Assembly: GCF_964340395.1 (NCBI RefSeq)
Contig: NC_135559.1
Location: 6,503,759-6,567,758 of the forward strand
DNA length: 64,000 bases
Origin: Glandiceps talaboti
Taxonomy: Eukaryota > Hemichordata > Enteropneusta > Spengelidae
Reading direction: 5' to 3'
Under the pieces are notes generated by a model, which saw only the letters and a program-made list of their open reading frames with translations, did not search any database and was not told the origin of the DNA. The translations under genes were made by a program, and so were the position numbers. The number at the start of each line of letters is the position of its first letter. Position 1 is the stretch's first letter. Positions 26,509 through 41,100 of the stretch are shown here, piece by piece.

Positions 26509-29500
26509 GTTTGTATGTATGTATGTATGTATGTATGTATGTATGTATGTATGTATGTATGTATGTATGTATGTATGCATGCATGCATGCATGTATGTAT
26601 GTATGTATGTATGTATGTATGTATGAATGTCTGTCTGTCTGTCTGTCTGTCTGGTTATTTATTTATTTGTTTGTTTGTTTGTCTTTCCGCCAGTCAGTCA
26701 GTCAATCAGACAGACAGGCAGGCAGGCAGGCAGACAGACTGACTGTCCAGCTGTAACATCATTTAGAAAGTTGGCAGTATAGGTAGTATGCAAGTCCATC
26801 AGTCAGTCAATCTTACAGCCAATCAGTCGCCAATTGGTTCATTGTGTGTATATAATCCAGTCGATCAGGAAACTATTCACAAAGTCTACTGGGGCCATTT
26901 TGGTAAGACCAGTTAATCAGTTGGTCAACTCGAATACATCGATCGACCCAAAAAAGGATCGATGAAATTTAATGGACAATTAGCGTAAGTGATCTGAGTC
27001 AGTATAACGTGCGTGGTCAGAACATTCCGACTTTTGAACTGCGACAACTGCGCAATGATGGTCGGTATAGGCAAAGAAATTTTTGATAAACTGATGAAAT
27101 AAAAAGGATAGAGCAGAAAGACAGAAATCTAAACAACCAAGAAAGCTTTAAACAGCTTTTTAGGCTTTTTCAATGATTTACCTTCGTAATTGACTTGACC
27201 ATCGCCATCGGTATCAGCCTCTCGAATCATTTCTGCGACTTCGTCTTCTGACATACTTTGTCCAAGGTTCATCATAACATGTCGTAGTTCGGAAGCACTG
27301 ATGAATCCATTGCCGTCTTTGTCGAATACACTGAACGCTTCTCTTAAATCGTCATCGTCATCCTGCTCTTTAATCTTCTTTGCCATGAGTAACAAGAATT
27401 CGTCAAACTCAATTGATCCATTCCCTAGGGATAAAAATGAGGTATACTAGTATAAAATGTTCTTGTGATGTCACAAAGGATTCTGACGTTTCCCTGTGCA
27501 ATTAACGCGATAACTTTATATGTATTTGCACATTTGGGTTCTCATATCCTCCTGGTAGCTCTGAGCTTGTATTTCATGTTAAGTTGTTGTTTAGATGACA
27601 AATTGTATAACCCGCGAAAAAAACTCCAATGTGTTTGCCTGAATGGACCAGGGAAAGACTCCACGCAAAGACAAAATTGGGTAAAAACAACAGTATCACT
27701 GATACAAGAACAGCGGGTGCCTCTGATATCAGTGTAGATTCAGACAACACTTTTATCAGTTTGTTATGTCTGTGGAAGTTATGTATCATCAAGGACATGT
27801 ACAGTTGGGGCAATATGTAGCGTTCATTTTAGTAAACAGAGTGTTAGGATCCAAGGCTTCATATGGTGTTGATTGGTTTGATGGGTTACCGGCACTAACA
27901 TTGTATGTCTTTCATTCCATAAACCTTGTCTCATTCCTGTTTACCACAAACAAGCAAACGCACCGGTTGTTGAGGCAGAGAATATCAACATATTTAAAAC
28001 CTGTACAAAACACACTTTTAATATATGTAAATGTAGCCAAGTCCCAGGACAACATCTTTACCAGAGATGTTTTCCGTCAATGAACTGCATTTTGTATATA
28101 TCGTCCACCTTGTAAATTGTTGACTGTATTTTCGGTCTGCTTCACTTTTGATTTATGCATTTCCATGTTCTCTGTTTGTCGGAGTTTCCTTTTCACTTCA
28201 TTTGAATTCTATTTGATTTCCTTTTTCAGTTCATGATGTTGATATGCTGATGAGATGTTTTTGGACCAATTGGAAGACGTGCTTCAAATCAGTATGTAGC
28301 ACTTATTTGAGTAATTACCCTGGATGAATATACTGTAAATACTATAAGGAGTCAGGTAAGCTCGCAGAACAGCTCACTGACAGGAGGATTTAAAAGTTTT
28401 GTTTTCCCCTTTTCGTTGAAAATAACCTACTCAGTGTGTGTATGTATGTATGTATGTATGTATGTATGTATGTATGTATGTATGTATGTATGTATGTATG
28501 TGTGCATGCATGCATCCATGCATGTATGTATGTATGTAGGTAGGTAGGTAGGTAGGTATAACATTAATTTTGTATAACATTTACAAAATGACGGAGATAT
28601 CATTTCATGGATGCAGACTGTCTCTAATTCTAAGTAAAAGAAATTGGATTGCTGCCAAAAATGGAAATGCGTGCATTTGTAATCAAATTAATACACGGAA
28701 TAGTCGGAGGACATTGTGGTAGTTCTATCTTCAACCTAACCATAGCTAGCTCTTTACCAGGCGTGACTTTTGAACAAGATCTAGACGCGAAATTGTTCCT
28801 ATTGTTCTGATATAGCAGAGAAAAGAGTGTGGTATTGGATTGATAACAGTAACCATAGCAATCGAATAAGCCTTCATTGATTCAGATTATATATAGAAGG
28901 CCTCGGCTGTATCATTATCACCGTACTAGTACTGTCACCCCTACATAACCATTACACAACGATGATAACGAACAAATCCCGTAATTCGTGGATCTACAGG
29001 AACTGTAATCAGTAAAGTTATATACGTCTGTCACATTCAGTCAATTTATCACCTGCAACTTGAATGGGGGTTTATATCGACCCGATCACTGCAGCGTCGC
29101 AAAGTGCACCAGGCATTGAAAAAATCGTTTTAATTTGTCTGCTTGTAAATAATGGACATCGGATTAATTGGATTGAAGTACCCATGGAGAGCTTTCAGCA
29201 AGCTTTAATACTTCCTGTACATATAAATTTTACTTCTTTGGAGATGTCCAGCTAGATTGAATCCCATAATAGTCAAATATTCAATTTAGTCCTACAAGTT
29301 AAGTAATACATGCTGCAAATTTGAAACTACATAGCCGTGATGACACGTGGCAAGAAAAAAATAGCTCCGCATTTCAAAGTCATTCAGGGGTCACGATACT
29401 GGAATGGTTAGCACGGCCTGCTCGGAATTAGCATGTTGCTGGTTAATCTGGTCCCGCCCGGCTAGTCCTGCTTGCAAATGGAGCAAGTCGGAACTTGGGG

Positions 29501-32500
29501 CCTTAAATAGTTTAGAATCGAGTCCCACCCGACTTATTCCGTCTGCGCTGCAAGCAGAACTAGCCTATGTCATTGTTTCCGAATGGCTATACAGTTCTTT
29601 GACAAGCTGTGAACCACGATTGTGCAACGGACAGCCTAATTATATAATTGGGTACCCGGTAGGATAGATGTTTTTATGTAAAGGATTTAAACTTACGCGC
29701 TTACAGACGCTGTAATGGATTGTAATGCTGTAATGCGCCACAGGGAGTTGAGGATGTATAGTGGGCCGTTGTATTTGTATAGGTCTGTACCGGGGTACTA
29801 ATTCTCTAAAACGCTGTGAGCACGGTATAGGGTTCTCTATGTAAAATCGCTCGTTATCATTATTGAATGATTGTTTTATCACCAAATATAAGCAATTCAG
29901 AAGTATATGAAAGGGTTTTTCCAAACTATCACAACTTAACTATTCAGAATTTTTATTTAATCAGTGTATCCGTTAAACTACTTTGGTGGGATTTTCTCAA
30001 AGCGTTGTCCAGTATATGCCACCGTGCTTATTCTAACTGATAGATCAAGTACGATTCATTGCGTATAGAACTTCAGAAGAGGAGTAAGCCGCGATAGACT
30101 GCCATGACGATTACAACACGGATGGCAGTAAATAAAATGAACAAGTCCAAACACACTGACATGTGAATACCATTTCTGGGTGTCTGATTGAAAGTTACCA
30201 TGCCTGGCAAGCAATCGCAATTTACCAACCAACTTATCTAATCAGCTTGAAGTAGAGAATTTGAATTAGTTCAATGATTACATGAGAGAGTACACCCCTT
30301 ATAATTTTATCGCTTGCTATATCCACTCAGACCTGTCAATTCCTTGACTGAGTGATTGACAGCTTGCATGAATATAAGTCGTTATTTCGTCATAGTTAAC
30401 AAAACAGTGTGTTATTGAAGGAGTGTGTCATGAGATTAACCCAGTAATGGAGTTGTTGTTTTTTCTCGAAAAATATTTACTCGTTGCATAGGTCAACACA
30501 CTTAAATCAAAGATGCTGACATGCTGTGACTATCTGGTTCAAAGTGATGCGCTGTGTTAACAAATATGCAAATTAAGGAAAGTGGCAGAGCTTAAATTGA
30601 CCGTGTAATCTTAACACACCGTTTCCCCGGTGATAAATTGGCGAAGAAGCTTCATTTGTTAAATTGTACGTCTAAGTATTGACTTTCCGCAAAAAGGCTG
30701 ACACTTCGCTTTTCCTACTGAATTTATTTGCACAATTCCATGGATTAATAGACTCATTGTTGGGACTGCCAGAAGTTAATCAAGCCCAGGGGGTTTCATT
30801 AGTGGATTTTTTTGGTGAAGTTGTTTGAATTTCAATAAGTTTATTTGAAGCTGGTGTCCAAGTGTTTTTGATTGGGGTCTCAGCTATTTGATGTATATAT
30901 ATGTACGTTTCTAGAGCTTCAATTAACTTCCAGACAGTATCCAGGGGCCGAATCAAGGATCGAGGGGAGATGACGTTGCAATCAACGTTGATCGATGACG
31001 TCATTGAATAACAGTTTCCTTCAGAAACGCGTGGTGGCGCTGTCCTCAGAATGTATCAATTATGATGTTTGAAGATATGTGACGGTGGCTTCTCAGTGAC
31101 AAGTCTACAGGTCATTAGAGAACTAAACGAAAACACATACCTATTCGTTAATGGTTTTAAAAGCATAAACCTAAGAGTGCAAATTAATGTAGTGAAATAA
31201 AGTGGAAGAGGAAAGGCGCCACACGGAATTGAAAGAATTGGCGAAGGTGATCATATGGTGAATGGATGAGTAGATGGGTTGAGGGAGGATGGGTGGGTGG
31301 GTGGGTGAGTGGGTGGATGGGTGTGTGGTTAGTGATCATGAGTGGATGGATTGAAAGATGGAGGGATAGATCAGAGACAATGAAGCTCTTCCTTGTCTGT
31401 GGATGGATGGCTGGCTGGCTGGATGGATGGATGGATGGATGAATGGATATGAAGATGATGATAATGATGATGACAAGGAGTTTGTGGAGGACAGTGCAAT
31501 GGGAGTAGAATTGAGGAGTAGATAGATATTACAGCAGCAGGAGATAGTCACAGTTGTCGGATCAAGTGAGGAGTGGTACGTATATGATGGAGTCGAGAGA
31601 AGCACTAAGAGAAGAAGAACTACCTTGAGTATCCACTTCACGAATCATTTCTTGAAGTTCATCCTGCGAAGGATTGTGACCGAGAGACTTCATTACAGTG
31701 CCGAGTTCTTTGGACGTCACGTGACCATCGCCATCTTTGTCAAACAATGCGAAGGCTTCTTTGAATTCTGGAAACAAAGACAATAGTGAAAATATATAAC
31801 TGACAATAAGATATATTTCATTGTGCCCGTGTCACAGCGTTGGAATATATTTCTGGTTCAAGAGGAACAATGTACATTGGTAGCCAGATGACTTGAAACA
31901 AACAAACAACGTCTTGTTCAACAACTTGATCACATAGAAGTCAGTTGACTTGAACAGACAATTTTTCAACAACTTGAAGTAACTAAAACAACGGTTGCAG
32001 TGTTCACTTTCGACGAACTGCTTCATCGCCATAGCTCAAGTTTTAGTCGAAAAATAAGCGCATGCGTATAATGTACACCTTTTGCTCTGAAACGTGAAAT
32101 TATCTCAAGTTTTCATTTAATTGTTCTTGTTGAAAGCCATTTTATTTTAATGATGTGATATCACGTGGTGTTGGTATAGAAAAACACAGATCGGGGTATA
32201 GTAGGCTCAAGCCACTGATGAATTAAAACTTGGTACCGGTGGCGTGCAATCTTTTAGTGCACTGCCTATGGAAATTTGAAATTGCGTCTAGTTTTCATTT
32301 ATGGCTCTGTTTTGAAAGTAATTCTTGAAAATTAAGTAACGTGGCGTGGTGTTGGTATTCATTTTTAAAAAAACACGAGACAGGTAAATAACTAAACGCT
32401 GGTGGCGTGCCATCTTGGCTATTTCATGATCAAGTGTCTCATACTAACACACTGTCTTTGAAAATTATATTATACATTAGAATTATATCTAGTGTTCATT

Positions 32501-35098
32501 AATGACTATATTTTTAAAGTATTGAAGGGGAAATACTGTGGTGTTGGTATAGAAAAACAAAAGACCGAGACAGCTAATAAAGTAGACGTTGATGGCGTGC
32601 TATATGAACATTTGCTAGCACTAGTACTGGCAGACGCCACAGAGACAAGTAAATACTGATCATCGTAATTCACGTTTAAGCACCTCTGATAGTAGGAATT
32701 ATTCTTTCGCTATCGTAAGGTATTACGGTACATTTTCATATATATACATATATATCATCGAAATATATATAGTATATATCATTGAAAATCCTGAACATGA
32801 AAGAATGTCTACAATGCCTTTTGAGAAATTTAACTTTAACCTTGTCTGTAAGATACGCCGGCCGTGACGGGGCGCCCTCACACATCGGTTAAACCCTTTC
32901 ACAGAGGCCGGCGAGGGCGGACAGACAGACAGACAGTCAGTCAGTCAGTCAGTCAGTCAGTCAGACGAACGAAGAGGCGGAGACATTCAGACATTGTCAG
33001 ATACACAGAACAAAGCAACAACTTTCACTGACTACACACAGAAATGCGAAACAGATAACTTGGAATTTCACAACATATAAAAAGTGGAAATTTACCTTGA
33101 ATCTGCTTTTCTGTTAAATCGTCACCCTAAAAAAGACAAGGGGAAAATACATGAATCACTACAAGGAATGTAATGGGACGAGAAAACTAACAGTTCTGAT
33201 ATACATGGATTGAAAATTTAGAAATTGTCATGGGATAATTTGACACACGTCCAACTTTTTTAAATACATTTTAAATACCTATATAAATAGTTTTTAAATA
33301 CTTAATATAATTATGACGATTCTTTGCTTTGGAAAGAGATTACAATATCATTTACAATTGTATGCGTTTGTTTGAAACTTGTTTCGTTCCTACTGACTAC
33401 AAGCAAGCAAATAAATGCACCAGTGTTTTTTCGTGGGTTGTAGTTTAAAGTTAATGCATGACGGATATATAGACGCGGGACATTTTATGGGACATTTCTT
33501 GGATGACAAAATTGTCACTCCATTACACTATTACGTTTACCATGTGAATTATTCATTTCCATATCAAAATAATCACCATGGTTTTTTTCTATTTAACGAA
33601 ATTAAATTTGACTAAAAGTACACGTGATGATCATTCACGTGCCTCTCCTGTCAATGCCATTGTTGACACGTAATTAGAAACTCTAATCAGCTGTGAGAGT
33701 TATCTTTCAAGCTCTGGAAACTGACTAACTGACTGACTGACTGACTGACTGACTGACTGACTGACTGACTGACTGACTGACTGACTGACTGACTGACTCA
33801 CTCACTCACTCACTCACTCACTCACTCACTCACTCACTCACTCACTCACTCACTCACTCACAGAGTTAATGAGTGTTTATGATAATGAAATAGTAAAACC
33901 TTAAACTTTCCAGGGTATGTGGTAATTTTATACCTTATACAGGTCCATGATATTATCAATTGTTGGTTAATTTTTTTTTAAAGGGGGGATTATTAAGCAG
34001 TTCCCTCTTCCCTTAGTTTCATTTTCTTACTCTTTTAACTTCACTCCGGTCTTTTGATGCTGTGTGTATATGTATGTGTGTATATGTATATGTGTGTGCG
34101 CGCGTGTGTATTGTGCTTGCATGCATGCATGCGCTCCTCTTGTGTATATGTGTGTTTGAGATAGCATTTACTGACAGTGAAACTGGTCGTTATTTGGTTC
34201 TTATAAAAAAAAACATTTCATTAATCAAAGTACCCGCATGATGATCGAGAAACTGCATATATGCTAGACTAACATACCTCTAGGGGGTACTAGACAAAAT
34301 GTCAAGACGTGCAAGAAGTGTGCACTTAGGGCTTTAAGTCCCACTTGGGTGAATGGAATGTATTCTTGTTCAATACCTTTAAACCAATTACGTCTGATTT
34401 CAAACATATACCCTGGAGAGACGCTGCAGGGTTTAGTTTTAACACATCATTACATTATAAACACAATGACTATTGTTTGGCAGACAAATAGTTTTTGCTT
34501 TCTCACATCCGATGGGTTTCTTTTTTTGGTAAAAATGCGCCGGAATGGAATTTGAAAAGTTTTGTAATTCCAGAGTAATTGAACTGTAAAAAAACATCCA
34601 TTGTCATGTGTACAATGTTTGCAGTACATAAATAAGTTGTAGTATTATATTCTAGCCTCTGCCTATATGTGAGACAGACGTATTTTCAAATGTTATATAC
34701 CCTATGAGCTCAAATAAACAACAAGGACCTGTGACGTATTGTTGACATCATGAGACACTGTATGAATAGTCTACTTGTTCTTGTGGTCACACGTGTACGT
34801 TTCCCTCTAGTGAGTTATTTCGCCCCTTAGCATTCATATTACACTGTTTATCACCTTTCTACAAAGCGTGGCAAGTTGTCACACGCTGTAACCACACATT
34901 GATCACAGACGTGGGTGACCACTGTCAAGATACAGATTGAAATAGTAAACATTTAATGTATTTAGTCAGAAGATATGACAAGTTGTCAAGATAATTATTG
35001 TTACCAACAACTGTGTCAATATAAATAAATGATGTATGTATGAGTGTATGTATGTATGTATGTATGTATGTATGTATGTACGTATGTATGTATGTATG

Positions 35099-35129
<31 letters not shown>

Positions 35130-35190
35130 GCATGCATGCATGCATGCATGTATGCATGTATGTATGTATGTATGTATGTATGTATGTATG

Positions 35191-35237
<47 letters not shown>

Positions 35238-36275
35238 ATATCTATATATCTATCTATCTATCTATCTATGCATGTATGTATGTATGTACGTGTGTGTGTG
35301 TGTGTGTGTGTGTGTAAATGACTAAATATATGGTGTTAAATTTAACTAATTATAAACAAGTTTTGACTGAAATATGTTCCATTCTACTACCGCGAGATTC
35401 ACGAGGTAAAGTCACATCACAAATACTTGTATACAACCTACTTTGTACGTAAAGACGTCAATGTATTGGGTAACGAAAATTCCAATTACTCCAGTATAAA
35501 ATCAAGTGGAAATATGCCAAGAAAATTATAGAAAAACAAGGAACATCGGTTGATTGGTTTTATCGATAAAGCACTCTTTTACCGAGGGAGTTGATTATGC
35601 GATCAGGAATTTCCAGTGTATACTGTAGAAGGCGTGACTCTTTTAATCTTGATGAAATAACCATTTAGTGCTATTGCGCAGAGGGACTGATTCAGCGGAG
35701 CATATCGATCATTCACTGGGTCAATATCCGTGTGTTTAGTGTGTAAGCATACATTTAAACCGTCATGATATGAAGAAGTAACAATTTAGTACATGTAGAC
35801 ACTGAAATGTCACGTGTTTACCCATATAATAGAATTCCCCAGTTTGAAGATATTTCGGCCATATTGTGTGAATATTCAAATTTGTATTTGTAAAAAAATA
35901 TACCAACAACCACATAAAACACATGCTTTGAAGGAAACACTTTTCAACATCAAGTTTTCACCAAACTTGGATAGTCAGTCAGTACTATAAACAGTTAGAA
36001 ATCCACTGAGATAGATTACAGGACATGCCTGTAACAGGTCCTGTGCAGATCCTGTAACAGGGTATGTGAAACAAGTGTTGTTTTGGTAAATTTAGTAAGA
36101 TTTCATAGCTGTATTCACATGCATGTAACAGGTCTATTGGCACCGGCAAAAACATTGCTTTGATCACATGACTGAAACGGGGATGTACCCACTGTTCTGA
36201 CAGGTCCTGAAAATTTGGTTAGGTTTCAGGACTGTACGTTTGACCATTACTATGTTTATAAATTTACTTTTTCCG

Positions 36276-36315
<40 letters not shown>

Positions 36316-36980
36316 ATATGTACACAGGGAACCTTGCACACCCCTGTAACATTCACATACCTAGGACAGGGTTGTGCACATAGCTGTACCAGCTCAGTAG
36401 AGCCACGGTGGCTGTACCAGCTATGTGTACAATATCCATGTAACAGCTCTAGCCAACACACTAGGTGTAACATACCTAGATTTGACAGATGTGTAACTAG
36501 TATGCCTTAACACCAACATGGATTGTGAAAAATAGCAATGCAGCATATGTTTTTACAACATCCATGTACAAGAGCTTTTTCCCACAGCAATGTACCAGCT
36601 ATGTTAGCATAGCTGTAACATAAGTATTTCCCACAGCCAGGTACCAGCTCAGTATTTGAGCAATGCTAGTCAGATATGAACAAAAGGGTTGCTACAGGGT
36701 ATTATTCCACCTTAGCTGTTACATGTATGTGCACAACTGTGTGCTAGGTGTACAGTACACAGCTATGGTACTGGGATGTGCAAAACAGTCATGGCACAGA
36801 GGCGGTATTCCACATCCATTCAACATGCATATTTTTCACAACCATGACCCAGGCATGTACCCTGTAACGGGGCTGTGAGACACACAGCTGGTACATAGCT
36901 GTGCTCTTCTTCCTAGCACTAGGATGTGCAAGGTTCCCTGTGTATGTCTGCCTGTCTGCCTGCCTGTTTGTTTGTGTGTT

Positions 36981-37049
<69 letters not shown>

Positions 37050-38096
37050 TTGTATGTTTGTTAGCTACATTATTAGTTGGTAAGATTTCATTTAGTTGCT
37101 TACCTTTCTTTTTGCTTCTTTGGTGTGTGTTTGCTGTGAATACGTATCTGTAAGTTTATCGTTATTAGCAACGCTATCTGAACTTGTGTATGTGTTTGTT
37201 TCCTTTCTAGTTACAATAGCTGATTAATATATGTACGTGTGCTTATACATGTACATGTACCTGTATTATGTGACAGTATCCACAAATACGTTTTTTTTAA
37301 CTCTGTATTACAGTATTTTTGCGCTATGTTTAAAACTTTGCTTATAATTGGGTGTGCTTGTTCACTTTTATAATTGGGAACTCGTTGTTAGTACTTGGCA
37401 AGTCAACCATTTACTGTAATATATAAAAGTCCAAACACTGTTTTGGTCAAATTCTTCCTAAACCATGACACCCGTTACTCATCTGAGGGTTTATTTAACG
37501 AGATATGGTCGTAACTAACGACTTGTTTATAATGATTGTTTTCACTCAGAATAGCGGAATAGCAGCGAAGAGCCTCTGAGGTATACTGGTGTATATACAA
37601 ACAGTCCTGCTCCCCCGCATAGACAAATCAATCATTTGTACTGGTTACACCTTGAATCATCAAATGTACATTTGTATAAATGTACATCTATAGGTTATGT
37701 TTCATAAAGAGGCTCTCAGTGTGGGGTGTAAAGTCGGCGATAGAATGCTGATCTCAAACTGTCTGTAGATGTTTTATTTCTAACGTGACTATAGGGCATG
37801 TTTGGACATGATTTAGTACAGTAAATTACCTTTAAATTGATACACTACGCACTGAAGCGTGTAACTCGACAACTTAAGTAGTTCCATCCGTTCACATATG
37901 TCTTACCAGCTTTAGTGTGGGTCATTATTTGCCCATTTTCATGTGTTGTCGTTTATTTTACACTATCAACTTCAAGTTGAAAGTTATGTTCACCTTAAAT
38001 CTGGGCCAACCCAGGTCTGACTGGTAGGACTTGTACGTACGTACGTCCAATCGTATTTCAACTCCTTTACTGCCAAAGACATTACAAATATATAGC

Positions 38097-38127
<31 letters not shown>

Positions 38128-41100
38128 TGTATGTATGTATGTATGTATGTATGTATGTATGAATGTATGAATGTATGTATGTTGGTAGGTAGGTAGGCCT
38201 ACAGGTAGGTACGTACAAATGTCGGTAGGTAGGTACACAGGGAACCTTGCACATCCTAGTACTAGGATGTACACATCCTAGCACTAGTGCTAGGAAGAAG
38301 AGCACAGTTATGTACCAGCTGTGTGTCTCACAGTCCCGTTACAGGGTATATGTTTCCATAGCCCTGGTACATGAAAAATATGCCTGTTGAATGGATGTGG
38401 AATACCTCCTCTGTGCCATGACTGTTTTGCACATCCCAGTACCATAGCTGTGTACTGCATACCTAGCACACAGTTGTGTACATACATGTAACAGTTATGA
38501 TAGAATAATGCCCTGTAGCAACCATTTGTTCATATCTGACTAGATAGCATTGCTCACATAGCTGGTACCTGCCTGTGGGAAATACCTATGTTACAGCTAT
38601 GCTAACATAGCTGGTACATGGCTGTGGGAAAAAGATCTTGTACATGGATGTTGTAAAAACCTATGCTGCATTGCTGTTATTCACATATATGTTACATTGG
38701 TGTTGGCATACCAGTTACACATCTGTTAAATCTAGACATGTTACACCTAGTGTGTTGGCCAGAGATGTTACAGGGATATTGCACACATGGCTGGTACAGT
38801 CACCCGCCGTGGCTCCACTGAGCTGGTACAGCTATGTGCACAACCCTGTCCTAGGTATGTGAATGTTACAGGGGTGTGCAAGGTTCCCTGTGTAGGAAGG
38901 AATACCACGGAATTTGCAGGAGACTGAACTACCAGCTGCGACTTATATTTTGCGAAATATTGGCAAGAATACCCAGAACGTTTCCTTTCATCAGACAAGT
39001 CATCTGTCTCTGATCAAAGACGGCACTCGACTACACTAAAAAAAGTAACAGTAACTGTTAGCGATCAACCGATCTGTGTTAAAGTGCCTTAGAATTGTTT
39101 GTGGAGGTCGACTTTCAGTCCTTGCTTTGACTCCAAACACTTTGTGTTGATTTGCTTGCAATTGGCCAACAGTACATGTAAGTACAATACAGGTTAAAGT
39201 GTCGATTGTCCGCGATATAATAATGATTCTACTTTTGTTAGGATTTCCATGTCAGTTCAGAGTATCAACCTTAATCTGTTCTCTTCATAAAGTGACATGA
39301 AAGGAAACTTTACCACATAATAACAGCTATCGAGGACACTAGCATATTGTTGTTTGATATTGGAGATTTTTGCGACAGTATTATGTGTTCTACCGCATCT
39401 ATCCATGGCACAGCTATTGTCGTAAAACAATTCGTCATAAAACCGCATATCTTTGCCGTAAAACAGTATACGGTGTCACCTAGGAAAGTGGGGAGATGTT
39501 TGGGGAGAATGTGGTACAATCCGGTGCAACGTAGTAGCACATTGGTACGGTGCATCTGACCTTAAAACAAATTGAATGATTTCTGTCTTGTACTCTACTC
39601 GATGCTTTAAATTTGGACATACTTGAAAGCGTTACAAGGTCAACTCATAACCTTACGGTGGCTGTAATCAAGACGTTGCTGGTGATTTAATTTGTAACGG
39701 ATCGATGTATCATGATTGATAGAGTAGTGAACTTCTACTCAAACTCTCGGAATTTAAGATATTGTAAATAATTTGTACTCGATAAGCGCATACTTTAGGA
39801 AACCGGCGTAAGTCAAAAAAGGTGCCGCAATAAGGTAAAAGGGGACTCTAAATCACCCACACTAAAAATTCCTTGGAAAAAAAAGAATGTTACGTGTGAA
39901 ACTACAATAAAAAGTAACAACAGTATAGCCAACAAATTACATACAAGGTATACTAAATAACTCTATATAAGAGTAGTTAAGTAATTGCGTGTAGTCAAGT
40001 AGTAAATGTTCCATTATTTTTAAATCACGACTCTAAGATGTACTTGAAAATGACTTAGGCAGGCCAAGTAACCCTAGAATTGGAAGATTTATATTAATGT
40101 ATCAGAAATGTACATGGAAGGACAATTTACAACAAACGGACACTGCAATTTATCTGCTTGTGTTAAGTGTGTGCCCCTACACGTAAAAATGCACCACAAT
40201 GTGGTAGTTAATATAATTCCCCTGGGCTGAACTTTAGACATTGTGGAAGACTACATTCACCTCTCTATTTATGGTATGATTGTGCAGTATTCTATTGAAA
40301 GGTCATACATGGGTGCAACCCCCGGGTTGACGTTCGATACTCTGTTGTCGAGGCCGTCACCCGTCCTCTGGCCATTTACTAATAACAATGTTCGCTTTAT
40401 TAGCTTCAAGTTGGACGATTTCCAATCTCGGCGACGATCGGTCTTTTTCAACTATATAAACAAGTGTCATTTCTAGTTGTTGCTTAATATCAGGCATATC
40501 CTACCCGCATAACTCCGCTGACATGTCAATGATCAACAAGCTAGATTATTCAGAATTAGTTAATGTATGGTGTAAAAAGGAAGTGTTTTAAGGTAGTTAA
40601 ACTAAAGGGATTAAAACAGAGTGGGGTCAAATAAATACATAACTATAAATAAATATGTTGTCATTTGGCCAATATAATATATGTGACATATGTACATAGG
40701 AATGTATTTTCAGCTATAACTATCGTTGCCGGCAAACATTACCTTATCTACAACCTAGTCAAATTATTAACTAAACAGACGAACGAAAAATAGAATATTT
40801 AGTAAATATTTGATATGACTACTGTAGACTTATACCATGTGATAAAATTACAACTCGTTTTATATCCCGAGGACTAATGAAAAATGGAAAATAGTTTCGA
40901 GCGATTTTGAATAACTAAGTTTGGGCTTCTCAATTTCTATAAACGTATATCGCGTTGGGGGCAATCATGACGTAAATTAGCATTGATAACAGCTTAGTAG
41001 CCAGAAGTTGAGTGTTGTCTAGTAAACGTGAGTGCTAAACATGTATCGATCTATGAAACATTAACACGTTGAGTATGGTCCCTGTGAACTGTTGAGTGGT

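Noticed and set aside
26214-26756. 180-codon Cys/Leu/Ser/Val frame
   Set aside because: Wholly inside a CTGT/TATG compound array in an intron; opposite strand is equally open.
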